Positions 12,241-21,331 of a stretch of 64,000 bases of DNA are shown one piece after another (positions within the stretch are counted from its first letter, which is position 1; the number at the start of each line of letters is the position of its first letter). Source of the stretch: Culex pipiens pallens (Eukaryota > Arthropoda > Insecta > Diptera > Culicidae); the NCBI RefSeq assembly GCF_016801865.2, contig NC_068939.1:92958879-93022878 (forward strand). Direction: 5' to 3'. The notes under the pieces were generated by a model. That model had not been told where the DNA came from and did not search any database. It worked only from the letters and a program-made list of their open reading frames with translations. The position numbers and the translations under genes were made by a program.

Positions 12241-12973
12241 TAGCGGGAAGCTGCTGCTTCCGCCTGATGGCGTGTACTGCCAAGACGTCCAGCTGATGTT
12301 CCGTATTGAGCAGCTCCTTGATGTAATCCGGTTCCACGTTCGGGAGACCTCGCATTACTACCCGGTGCGGTCTCGCACTGCGCTTTCCGTGCGTGTAGAA
12401 CTGCACCTTGTTCTTCGTCAGGTGGGCTTGCACCGTGTCGAAGTCGTCGCTCGAGAAGCACGTAATTTTTGTGCCGTACCGCGTCAGTTTGTGTTCCGGC
12501 TGGACATCACACGACGACATCACCTTCGCAAGGCGGGCGAAGCTCATTTCTTTCACCACCAGCGGCGGCTGCTTCTTCTCCCCGGCCGACTTGCCGGTTG
12601 CTGGTACCACGGGGATGGTTTTTTCTGCTGCTGGGTTCGCATTGTTGTTGTTGTTGCTCTCCTCCGCTAGCGGGCTGAACTTGTTGTTGCTGAGCAGTTT
12701 CTCCACATCGCCGTCGTTGCCGCCATCGCCGACGTTGATCTCCTCCTTAGCCTTCCTGCGGCGAACCTTGACCACGGGACGAAATCCGCCCCCGTCCTCT
12801 CCTCCTCCTTCAGAGTCTTCCACCTCCATGCCCGTCGCCGCCTGCGTCTTGGGTTGAAACCCGTCCGGTTTCTCCCACACACTTTTCCTCAAGGCCGCGT
12901 TCCAGTAGAACGTCCTTCCATTCTCAGCCCTGTGCTCCGTCCACTCACTCTCCACCGTCGCGGCCGCCGCCAT
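12241..12973 (-). CDS. Element A ORF1, N-terminal part with WW-like domain
   Basis: The start codon at 12973 has a good context (GCC ATG G). Residues 10-39 read EWTEHRAENGRTFYWNAALR followed by KSVWEKPDGF. That has the first Trp (11), the aromatic pair FY (22-23), Asn25, the second Trp (33) and Pro36 at WW-domain spacing, closest in style to the Prp40/TCERG1 group, which bind proline-rich ligands. An acidic, low-complexity linker follows (about 50-130). Next comes a region with MSFARLAKVMSSC and RPHRVVMRGLP typical of LINE ORF1 proteins. The frame is then broken by the DNA transposon at residue 245. The WW call rests on pattern alone. Confidence 0.75.
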
Positions 12974-13058
12974 GGCCGTCGGCGAAAGTTAACAAAACAC
13001 CGTCAAAAACGCGCTAAGCTAGCTCGAAAGACGACCAAACCCAACGAAAGTTGAACGC

Positions 13059-13071
13059 ATTTGCTAATATA
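13059..13071. repeat. Target-site duplication ATTTGCTAATATA, copy 2 (shared)
   Basis: This single copy separates the 5' end of element A from the poly(A) end of element B. It serves as the duplication for both. Confidence 0.9.
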
Positions 13072-13473
13072 TTTTTTTTTTTTTTTTCATAAAATTATTT
13101 TTATTAGGTCCTTTTCGGTACTGGGACCTGGTTAGGACCGAGTCGGCTTTTGTAATTACATTTGGCTTAATAATTACAGAGGATCTTGTGTGTAAATGTT
13201 AGTGGGAGGGGAGCCGATTACCCGCGGCCTACTCGGGGTTAGTAGGGAAGGGATTGATGTTAAAGACAAGGCGTGGGAAGGGAAGGGGGATTGTGTAGGG
13301 GTCTTGGTTGGCTCTGCTGGCCTTTGCGTTTTGTCCTCAGCCGCAACTCGGTGTCCAGCTGCTGGGGCGTTCTTGCTTTGCTTCCGGTGCAACCAGAAAC
13401 GACGGCTTTGTGTGAAGGCGAGTTATACTAACTGAAGGAAAACTAACTGAAGGAAAACTAACTGGAAGAAAAA

Positions 13474-16400
13474 CTAAATAGATATATTGGAATCTAAGAG
13501 GAACTGATAGATTGGATAGAGAACATCAAGGTCTAGTTGAGATAACGCGTCTCGCATCGGAATTTCTGGTGGTCTTCCTCGGGCCCTGAGGGTAACTTTC
13601 AACTTAATTCTGTGAGCCTGGTGATCTGGACACGCCCATACGAGATGGTCGATGTCCTGATAACCCTGCCCACAGTCGCATAAGTTCGTATCACTCATGT
13701 TGATACGGTACAGATGAGCCTTGGACAAGTAATGGTTCGACATAAGGCGGGACATCGTTCTGATGAATCCACGCGTCAAGTCCATTCCCTTGAACCAGGC
13801 TTTTCTTTGCACCTTAGGTTGTATGGAATACATCCAACGTCCTTTGGTGTCGTCGTCCCATTGATTTTGCCAATCCAGAAGCGCACGCTGCCTCGGAAAA
13901 CCGTAGCATTCTTGTAGGCTGATTGGCCTTTCAAAAATGTCTCCACTCTCAGCACCCTTCTTGGCGAGCAAGTCCGCTTTCTCATTACCCGGAATCGAGC
14001 AATGAGCGCGGACCCATACCACCGTGATGCTGAAGGACTGAGCCGCCAGGTTGTTTAAAGTCTTGCGTATTTCCGTGAGGAAAAACGCAGACTCCCTGGT
14101 CGGCTTCAGAGACCGGATAGCCTCAACAGAGCTAAAGCTATCGGTGAAGATGAAGTAGTGGTCAGGTGGCATGGTCTCGATGATTCGCAGTGCGCAGTAA
14201 ACCGCGGCTAACTCTGCGACGTAAACCGAACTCGGGTCCTTCAGCTTAAAGAACAGCTGATGAGATTCATGATGAACACCGAAGCCCGTACAGCCGTCGA
14301 GCTTGGAGCCATCGGTGAAGAATCTGTTGTTTGGAGGAACATGGCTGTACTTTGATGCGAAGATCGACGGTACAACTCCCCGCAGAAGATGGTTTGGGAT
14401 ACCGCGAGTATCGGCTTTCATGGACGTGTCGAAGCCAATCAGGGTGCTGCTGGTTAACGGAGGCGTGCGCTGTACCGTTGTGCTCGGGCTCCATTCCCAC
14501 GATGACATAAAGTCATAATATAAAAGCATGCGCCGAGACTCAACGTGAAGGTTCAGCAACGTTTCAAAATTGTCAATTACCAGTTTATTCCTGTAATCAC
14601 ACCGGATCAGGAACCGGTAAGACAGTTCGTAGTAACGAGTTCGCAGAGGCAACACTCCCGCCAAGACCTCGAGGGTCATGTTGTGAGTTGAGTGCATGCA
14701 TCCCAAGACAATGCGAAGACTTCGGTACTGTATCCGCTGGAGAACCAACAAGCGTGATTTCGCAGCTGTTTGGAAGCAGAAACTGCCATATTCCAGCACC
14801 GAGAGTATCGTTGTCTTGTACAGTCGAAGCAGGTCAGAAGGATGAGCACCCCACCGGTTGCCAGAGACGCTGCGCAGAAAATTAGTTCTTTGCAGGCACT
14901 TTTGCTTCAGGTAGTTAATGTGCTTCCCCCATGTTCCCTTCTGATCAAAGATGGTACCCATGTACATGAAGTGGTCCGACTGCTCGATAGTCTTTCCCGA
15001 CAGAGAAAGATTGAGCTGCGGCGGTTCATGCTTCCCCGTAAAAACGACCAGCTCCGTCTTCTCCGGAGAGAATTCAATACCCTTTCCAACTGCCCAATGG
15101 GCCAAGTTGTTCAGGGTATCTTGCAAGGGTTCTAGCAGATCGACTTCCTTCTTGGCAGCGATTGAAACCACTGCGTCATCTGCGTACTGTATAAGGGTGC
15201 AGTCTCCGGTCAAGCAATCATCGATGTCGCTGACGTAGAAGTTATACATGGATGGACTAAGGCGTGAGCCTTGTGCCAAACCCATGTAACTTATCCGGGT
15301 GATTGCCAGATCACCTTGCACAAAGTGCATGTGTTTTTCTGACAACAGGTTGATGAGGAAGTTGCACATCGTCGGATTGAGACCGCTCCGCCGCAGCTTT
15401 ACTCCCAACACCTCGATGGAGACTGAATCGAATGCACCCTTGATGTCTAAGAAGACAGAAGCCATTTGCTGTTTCTTACCACGGGCTATGTCGATCCCTG
15501 TGGCCAGCAAGGCTAGACAGTCGCTTGTTCCCTTGCCTCTCCGGAAGCCATACTGCGTGTCAGACAGCAAGTGCTCTCGTTCCATCCATGGTTCGAGGCG
15601 GTCGAGGATCATCTTCTCCAGCAACTTGCGTAGACACGACAGCAAGCTGATTGGACGATACGAGTTGTGGTCGGACGCCGGCTTACCGGGCTTTTGAATG
15701 GCAACCACCCGGACCTGTCGCCATTCGTGTGGAATTACGTTCTGCTCCACCAACGTGTTGAACAGTTTCAACAGACGCTGCTTGGCGACGTCCGGAAGAT
15801 TCTTCAGCAAGCTGAACTTGATCTTATCCGGACCAGGAGCAGTATTGTTGCCCGTCAATAGTGCTATGGAGAGCTCTACCATCGAGAAGGGAGGATTAGC
15901 ATCGCTCCCATCAACAACGTCGAATGATGGTTGTGTCGGCACCGAGTCCGGGCACACCTTCTTGGCGAAATCCAATATCCACTTGTCCGATTTTTCCACA
16001 CTCTCGTTCGGAACGGAACCTCTACGCATGGCCCTCGCAACGCGCCACAGAGTGCTCATGGACGTATCTGCTGGTAGTCCTTCAACGAACTCCCGCCAGT
16101 ACATTCGCTTCTTCCGCTTCAGAGTATTACTGTACCTGCGATCAAGAGCTCTATACTTTTGGAAGTTCGCTCGGATTCCACACTTGCAGAAGTCCACATA
16201 AGCTTCAGACCTGGCCGCCGAGAGATCCGTACACTCCTTGTCCCACCAGGGAAGTGGAGGGCGCGTTCGTATGTACGGTCCCGGGACGGGTTTTGTCTGA
16301 GCTTGTAACGCACTGTCATAGATCAAATTAGCCAGATACGCATATTCTTCAAGCGGTGCCAACCCATCTCGCAACTCAACTCCAATGGATACTGCCTCCG

Positions 16401-17175
16401 CGTACTGTTTCCAGTCGATATTTCGCGTCAGATCGTAAGGCATCTCCACCGTTGTCGATTGCTGTGGGCCATGGCTAACCAGAATAGCGATCGGCAAATG
16501 ATCACTGCCACGAGGATCTTGAAGCACGTTCCAGTCACAAAGAACTGCCAGACTGTTAGAACAGAGCGACAAGTCGATGGCACTCGCCTTCGTACCGGAC
16601 GTGGTTGGCGTTGGTGGAGTTGCAATCCGCGTAACTTGCTTGTCCCTGTTTAGGAGGGTCATCTGGAAGTCGTCGCACAGTTCATGAATCAGATATGCTT
16701 GAGGGTCTGTCTTGTGACTTCCCCACTCGGTGCTGTGAAGATTAAAGTCACCCAGAACCAGTCGCGGTGCCTGCAACAGCTCAAGCATACCCCACAACTT
16801 TTGTCGAGTTAACGACACCTGTGGGGGAACGTAGACGGACACAATGCAAATGTCCAGTCCTCTGATCCTGGCCTGTACTGCGACTGCTTCGATTCCTCCT
16901 AGCTTCGGGAGCGTGACCTTTCTAAAAGTGTGGCATTTCCTGACCCCAATCAGTACGCCTCCACCTCTATTTGGTCCTGCCCTGCTCTCTGTGATGATGT
17001 TGTACCCCCGGAAAGCTGGCGTCTCATCTCCGATAAGAAACGTTTCGCTCAACGCAAACACATCACAGTCCCGTTCGAATGCGAATTGTTGAAAATCGTT
17101 TAACTTGGGGGTTAAACTTCTACAATTCCATTGTAGAAAGGAGATGCCGTTTTTCGTTTTTGGTGTATTACCCAT
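13474..17175 (-). CDS. Element B ORF2: endonuclease, reverse transcriptase, RNase H
   Basis: 1233 residues from the ATG at 17175. I prefer this start because ATGGGTAA overlaps the ORF1 stop; the frame is open upstream to 17247. Order of domains: an APE-type endonuclease (QWNCRSL, SETF with Glu44, LGDFN, AIDLSL, SDHLP); a reverse transcriptase (QYGFRRGKGTSD, FLDIKGAFDSV, LAQGSRLSPS, YADD at about 663); RNase H (TDGS at about 952, AELAA, TDS, GNEKADLLAK at about 1062); and a C-terminal Cys/His motif CDCGQGYQDIDHLVWAC. The protein nicks target DNA and reverse-transcribes the element RNA there. All the catalytic residues I can check are present, with no stops or frameshifts. Confidence 0.93.
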   Translation of the reverse strand: MGNTPKTKNGISFLQWNCRSLTPKLNDFQQFAFERDCDVFALSETFLIGDETPAFRGYNIITESRAGPNRGGGVLIGVRKCHTFRKVTLPKLGGIEAVAVQARIRGLDICIVSVYVPPQVSLTRQKLWGMLELLQAPRLVLGDFNLHSTEWGSHKTDPQAYLIHELCDDFQMTLLNRDKQVTRIATPPTPTTSGTKASAIDLSLCSNSLAVLCDWNVLQDPRGSDHLPIAILVSHGPQQSTTVEMPYDLTRNIDWKQYAEAVSIGVELRDGLAPLEEYAYLANLIYDSALQAQTKPVPGPYIRTRPPLPWWDKECTDLSAARSEAYVDFCKCGIRANFQKYRALDRRYSNTLKRKKRMYWREFVEGLPADTSMSTLWRVARAMRRGSVPNESVEKSDKWILDFAKKVCPDSVPTQPSFDVVDGSDANPPFSMVELSIALLTGNNTAPGPDKIKFSLLKNLPDVAKQRLLKLFNTLVEQNVIPHEWRQVRVVAIQKPGKPASDHNSYRPISLLSCLRKLLEKMILDRLEPWMEREHLLSDTQYGFRRGKGTSDCLALLATGIDIARGKKQQMASVFLDIKGAFDSVSIEVLGVKLRRSGLNPTMCNFLINLLSEKHMHFVQGDLAITRISYMGLAQGSRLSPSMYNFYVSDIDDCLTGDCTLIQYADDAVVSIAAKKEVDLLEPLQDTLNNLAHWAVGKGIEFSPEKTELVVFTGKHEPPQLNLSLSGKTIEQSDHFMYMGTIFDQKGTWGKHINYLKQKCLQRTNFLRSVSGNRWGAHPSDLLRLYKTTILSVLEYGSFCFQTAAKSRLLVLQRIQYRSLRIVLGCMHSTHNMTLEVLAGVLPLRTRYYELSYRFLIRCDYRNKLVIDNFETLLNLHVESRRMLLYYDFMSSWEWSPSTTVQRTPPLTSSTLIGFDTSMKADTRGIPNHLLRGVVPSIFASKYSHVPPNNRFFTDGSKLDGCTGFGVHHESHQLFFKLKDPSSVYVAELAAVYCALRIIETMPPDHYFIFTDSFSSVEAIRSLKPTRESAFFLTEIRKTLNNLAAQSFSITVVWVRAHCSIPGNEKADLLAKKGAESGDIFERPISLQECYGFPRQRALLDWQNQWDDDTKGRWMYSIQPKVQRKAWFKGMDLTRGFIRTMSRLMSNHYLSKAHLYRINMSDTNLCDCGQGYQDIDHLVWACPDHQAHRIKLKVTLRARGRPPEIPMRDALSQLDLDVLYPIYQFLLDSNISI

Positions 17176-18841
17176 CAAAGGAAATGAACGACAAGAGGGG
17201 CATCGTGGTAGCAAGCTGTTTCCCGATGTGTCTAGCGAGAGGCTCAAACCGCTTTATGATTAAACGAGTCGGTTCACTCACAAAAGAGCACAGCCATTCC
17301 ACGATTGTGGAAAAAGGAAGGACTCCTTTGAAGGCATCGGTAATCGGATTCGGTTGAGGAACCGGATTTAGGGGGATCTTTGGCAGCTTGGGAACGGGCT
17401 TCAGCGGCTTGAGAGGAATCGGTGCCGGCTTTGGTGTCGGCTTCGGAGCGGGCTTGGGCTTACCCGACGGACCGAAAGGAAAATCCTCCTCGAAGTTCAA
17501 CGAGTCACTTTCCTTACCCTTGCCGCCAGCGGCTTTTCTGGACTTGGAAGCCTTGTTGCGCTTCGGGTTTGGCCCGGAAGAGTCACTTTCCTCGTCTCTC
17601 TGGAAGAGGACCTCCACATCGGAATCTTCGTCCCCCGAATCTTCGTCCGCCAAAGGAGCGAAGCGATTGGGGTGGGTCACCTGACTAAGGATTTCCGCGA
17701 AGGACTTCTTAGAGCGTTCCCTCAAGGATCGCTTCATCTTGTCCTCGCGCTCCTTGTACTTTGGGCACTGCCGAGTTTTGTGCGGTTCCCCGCCACAAAG
17801 CAGGCATTTTTCAGCCTGCTTTTGGCATTCCACGTCCTTGTGGGGGCCGGCGCACTTTGAGCACTTGCTCTTGTTGCTGCAGTAGGTCTTGGTGTGTCCC
17901 AACTGCTGGCAGTTTTCGCAGCTCATCACTCGCGGAACGTACAATCGAACTGGAAGCCGAAGCTTGTACAACTCAATGTAGTCCGGAAGAGCTGACCCGG
18001 CAAAAGTCACCCGGAACGAGGCAGAAGGAATGAACTTCTTCTGGCCACCCTCGGTGGTGACGTTGCCCAGTTGCCGGCACTCGAGTACCTCCACAGCTGG
18101 AAGTTTAGGGTTCTTGAAGCGTCCCACCGCCCTTGAGAGGTCGACAAGCGACAGACTGTCATCGGTCACCACGCCGTCGATTTCGACTTTGTGGGCCGGA
18201 ATCCAAACACGGTACTCAATGCAGAACCGCAGATCAGTTACGATCTGATTAGCTTGCACCGCGGAGTTCACGATCACGCGGAGCTTGCTCTTGTTCAGCT
18301 TGGTACATTCGACCACCCCAGGATAGTGCTTCTGCAAATCCTTGGTGATCTGTACAAAGTTTAGCGGCTTCTGTTTGGGCCGGAAGAAGACCACCCATTC
18401 CGTTTGCGATCCCTCTTGATACTGACGAGGACGAGGAATCGGTTTGTGAGAATGAGGATTCAGGGGCGGGGGGGGATTTGGATCCGGATTCGGCACCGGT
18501 GTTTTTGGAGGAACTGGATCTGGATTGGGAGGAATCGGTTCTGGAGTCAAGGGAGGAATCGGGTCTGGAGTCAAGGGAGGAATCGGGTCTGGAGTCAAGG
18601 GAGGAATTGGTGGTTGAGGGGGAACCGGATTCGGATCTGATTTAGGACGCTTTCGCTTCTTCGTCTTAGACCCGTCCGAGGATCCCCCTTTACCGCCAGC
18701 ATCCTTATCCTTCAGGAAGAGGTCCCTGTTGGTAGTGTTTGAAGGAACTCCCGAAACAGAGTCCTCCATTACCACGTCCTCGTCACCCTCAAGGGTTGAA
18801 TCGGAGTCGAATTCCTCATGGTCCGACTCGGTCGGATCCAT
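17168..18841 (-). CDS. Element B ORF1: Gag-like protein with three zinc knuckles
   Basis: 557 residues. The N-terminus is acidic (ESDHEEFDSDSTLEGDED). It is followed by a proline-rich stretch (about 75-125) in which the octapeptide PPLTPDPI repeats in tandem from a 24 bp DNA repeat at 18535-18610. A globular region (about 145-315) follows, then three CCHC knuckles (CENC..GHTKTYC, CSKC..PHKDVEC, CLLC..PHKTRQC), an acidic linker and a second Pro/Lys-rich tail. By analogy with I-factor ORF1 it binds the RNA to form the transposition particle. Its stop codon overlaps the ORF2 start in ATGGGTAA (17175-17168), which suggests termination-reinitiation. Confidence 0.9.
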   Translation of the reverse strand: MDPTESDHEEFDSDSTLEGDEDVVMEDSVSGVPSNTTNRDLFLKDKDAGGKGGSSDGSKTKKRKRPKSDPNPVPPQPPIPPLTPDPIPPLTPDPIPPLTPEPIPPNPDPVPPKTPVPNPDPNPPPPLNPHSHKPIPRPRQYQEGSQTEWVVFFRPKQKPLNFVQITKDLQKHYPGVVECTKLNKSKLRVIVNSAVQANQIVTDLRFCIEYRVWIPAHKVEIDGVVTDDSLSLVDLSRAVGRFKNPKLPAVEVLECRQLGNVTTEGGQKKFIPSASFRVTFAGSALPDYIELYKLRLPVRLYVPRVMSCENCQQLGHTKTYCSNKSKCSKCAGPHKDVECQKQAEKCLLCGGEPHKTRQCPKYKEREDKMKRSLRERSKKSFAEILSQVTHPNRFAPLADEDSGDEDSDVEVLFQRDEESDSSGPNPKRNKASKSRKAAGGKGKESDSLNFEEDFPFGPSGKPKPAPKPTPKPAPIPLKPLKPVPKLPKIPLNPVPQPNPITDAFKGVLPFSTIVEWLCSFVSEPTRLIIKRFEPLARHIGKQLATTMPLLSFISFDG

Positions 18842-19437
18842 GTTTGCGAAGAAACGCGATAAACTAAACGAAAATGAAAATTATGAAACTAATCGCAAAA
18901 GTAAAGGAGAAAAGAAAAAAAAAACTAACCAAAAAAAAAAAACTATGAGAAAAAAAAAAAAACTAAATGCAAACAAAAAACTCGCCTTTCGCACTCACCG
19001 CCGAACTGGCCGCACTGGCTGCCGCCCGCAGCGGGATGCGCGGGAAGCTCGTTTGCGCGCGCTTGTTGTTGTTGTTGTGCTGCCTGCTGCCAGCCACGTA
19101 AACAACGGGGTTGTCTCCGACCTGGCCTGGCCGAAAACTGGTCCGCCGACCGCAGTCGACTCTCCGGGGCCGATTCCACCGACCAACGATCGTCTCTCGC
19201 CTCAGCTGCCTCCGCGGCCGCTGCTGCTCACTCCTCCTGCTGCTGCTGCTCGGATGCAGGAACTCGTTCCTCTTCCGCTGCTGCACCGCCGCCGTGTCCA
19301 CGACGACCAGATTGTGGCCTCTCTGACCACCGGAACGGGCTTGTCCGCTCGCACACGCCTCGGAATCGCCGTGAAAAACGCGCCAAACACACCGCGAAAA
19401 AACACGACCACCCGCTGAGACTTCTGCCGAAGCAATG

Positions 19438-19450
19438 ATTTGCTAATATA
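19438..19450. repeat. Target-site duplication ATTTGCTAATATA, copy 3
   Basis: Right-hand copy next to the 5' end of element B. It is followed by the continuation of the interrupted repeat. Confidence 0.9.
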
Positions 19451-21331
19451 GATATCGTATATTTTTCGGCTCTTTAGTATTATCATTATATGCATAACTG
19501 TCCAGTATTTGTTTTGAAACCTGCGACATGAGACCATTATGCGATTTAAATTTTGTCATTTATTTTTGTTGTGTGGTGGTCTAGAGGTTTGTGTCCTAAC
19601 TAATATTTTATCTAGATCAGAGGCAAAAGATTTAAATCTTGAGAAACATTGAGGTGAATTTGAAAGAGCTTTTAGAGAGTGGGGATCTTTTTAGAAAGTG
19701 GGGATCTTCTTCGAAAGTTCTTGGCTTGCTTCTTGTTGTTGGGTGAAAAAGGAAAGCTTTGATCGCAAGCGAGCGAGGGAGAGAACTTATATTCCTTTCC
19801 TCTCCACACTCGCGCTCACCGCACACGGCGCCTTGTGCTAAAGAGGCGATGGTGTAGAGGTATAACTTCAAGCGTTGTGTTGTTGTTTTTTTTTCGTTGC
19901 CAACTAGTGCTTCTTCTCGCTCGCGGGCAAAAAATCGCTGGCAACAGTGTCTGCGGCACATTCTGAAATGCCGCGCGGCGTGTACCTTTGAAAAAAACGG
20001 ACAATACCAACACACAAAAGGGCTCGTACCGAAGCTAAAAAACCAAAACCGCGGTGTGCGTTGTCACTGGCGCATGGGAAGCTTGCTATGATCGCGTTTG
20101 TCATAAACGCTTGTTTGATTACAAACTTACAAACATATTGTACGATTGAAAATATTCTTTTGGTGAAAATTGCGTTTTTTATTTCCTTTGGAAATCATAT
20201 CATTTATAATACATTGCTTTCATCATAAGACTTTCTTTTGTGCTGACGTTATAAATAAACAAAGTCGATTTTATGAATTGAAAAAAGTTCTATCATTGTT
20301 ATATTCTTAAGTAAGAAAGGCTCTATCTCACCCCAGGTGGGATTAAATCGGGTTTTTCAATTCAATAACTGGTTTTGGGCTGCAAAATTAGATGTACTTC
20401 AGAAAACGATTAAACAGTGTGGCGTCTTGTACACTGACAATTAAATAAACAGTTAAGAGCCTTATTCGTCCACTTTAATTTTTGATCGCGTTTTCGGTTA
20501 ACACATTCTTGAAATTATTTATGTGGATTTGTGATTCCTTTCGTTCTACCATTTCACTTGGAAAATTTCTGTACGTGCGACATCTGGGCAAAAGGATTTC
20601 AGGACAAAACGCGTTTGACACACGTATACGCCCGACTACCGTTAACATTTGTAATTATAACTCGGGCCTCCGGCAACCAAATTCAACCAAACTTCGTAAC
20701 TGCATAGAACGGTCAGCCAAACAAAACGTGTTTGTTATTGCTCACATTGCGTACTCTACACTGAAACTAAAATCATGATTGATTCTATATGTCAACTGCA
20801 CATAACTGTATCTCAAATCAGCGTAATAATATCTATGAGCTTTCACATTGAACCTCATATGCTCCACATATAAATTTGAATAAATATCGCCTTAGATTTT
20901 ATATGCGTACTGCACATAACCGAGCTTGCCAACTGCTAGATAACAAATATTGTTTACGCAAATAACCCTTGTGAGCATCGCATATAAGTTTTATTTGCGC
21001 AATACTATAGATTTTTGCAGTATGCTTTTACTCATAAAAAATATATGCAATGCTCACAACATTTATGAGTGCATGCTCGATGTGCGCGTATGTGAGTGTA
21101 TGCGATGTACTTAAACGTGCATAATTGAACAAGATGGCCACAGTGGAATAAAACGCGTGCGGTGTCGGGTTTTCTTTTTAAAAGTTTTCTTTTAAAAAGT
21201 AGTTTTTTGCAAGTTTCTTGTGCATAATCGGTCGGTCTAATTAATTAAATCTTCTAGCAAAGGTAAGCAAACGTTAATCTCGGGTTATCCTTGTTCGAAC
21301 GGCAAGATTTCATATTTTTCTTTTCTTCCAG

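Larger units (their letters stand above)
7542..13058 (-). mobile_element. Element A: ORF1-only non-LTR retroelement
   Basis: Read on the minus strand this element has an 85 bp leader, one long ORF (464 codons once the 3.9 kb insert at 8337-12240 is discounted), a 130 bp 3' trailer with A-rich runs, and a terminal poly(A) (T run at 7542-7554). It is flanked by ATTTGCTAATATA on both sides. Without the insert it is about 1.6 kb. There is no room for an ORF2, so it lacks endonuclease and reverse transcriptase. The last 50 bases before the poly(A), CTCGGTCCTAACC...AAAGGACCTAATAAAAATAA, are closely similar to those of element B. Mobilisation by a partner LINE such as B is inference. Confidence 0.8.
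13072..19437 (-). mobile_element. Element B: full-length I/Loner-type LINE
   Basis: On the minus strand this has a leader of about 600 bp, ORF1, ORF2, a 400 bp trailer and a poly(A) tail (T run at 13072-13087). It is flanked by ATTTGCTAATATA at 13059-13071 and 19438-19450. Both ORFs are uninterrupted and the catalytic motifs seen are intact, so the copy looks young and possibly competent. RNase H downstream of the reverse transcriptase places it in the I superfamily (I, Loner and relatives); I cannot fix the clade without a tree. Confidence 0.9.
7291..20346 (-). mobile_element. Short-TIR repeat interrupted by two LINEs
   Basis: The left edge reads TGCCTTTCTTACTAAAGAAAGG and the right edge reads GTAAGAAAGGCTCTATCTCA followed by CCCCAGGTGGGATTAAAT. 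Reading the minus strand, the ends ATTTAATCCCACC...GCCTTTCTTAC and ...GTAAGAAAGGCAAAA match the ends of the repeat at 24047-25518 (TTAATCCACCC...GCCTTCCTCAC and GTGAGGAAGGCAAAA). The original element is therefore about 7291-7541 plus 19451-20346, and LINEs A and B were inserted into it. Confidence 0.6.

Noticed and set aside
12066..12296. Glycine-rich plus-strand frame
   Set aside because: It reads through the G-run terminal module of the TAG transposon, so it is not a protein.
18729..19418. 229-codon plus-strand frame
   Set aside because: It is antisense to the ORF1 start and leader of element B, with low-complexity Lys and Arg text and no family motifs.
7542..19437. Elements A and B as one composite LINE with two ORF1s
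   Set aside because: A poly(A) tract and a full copy of the 13 bp duplication separate them, and A has its own leader and stop.
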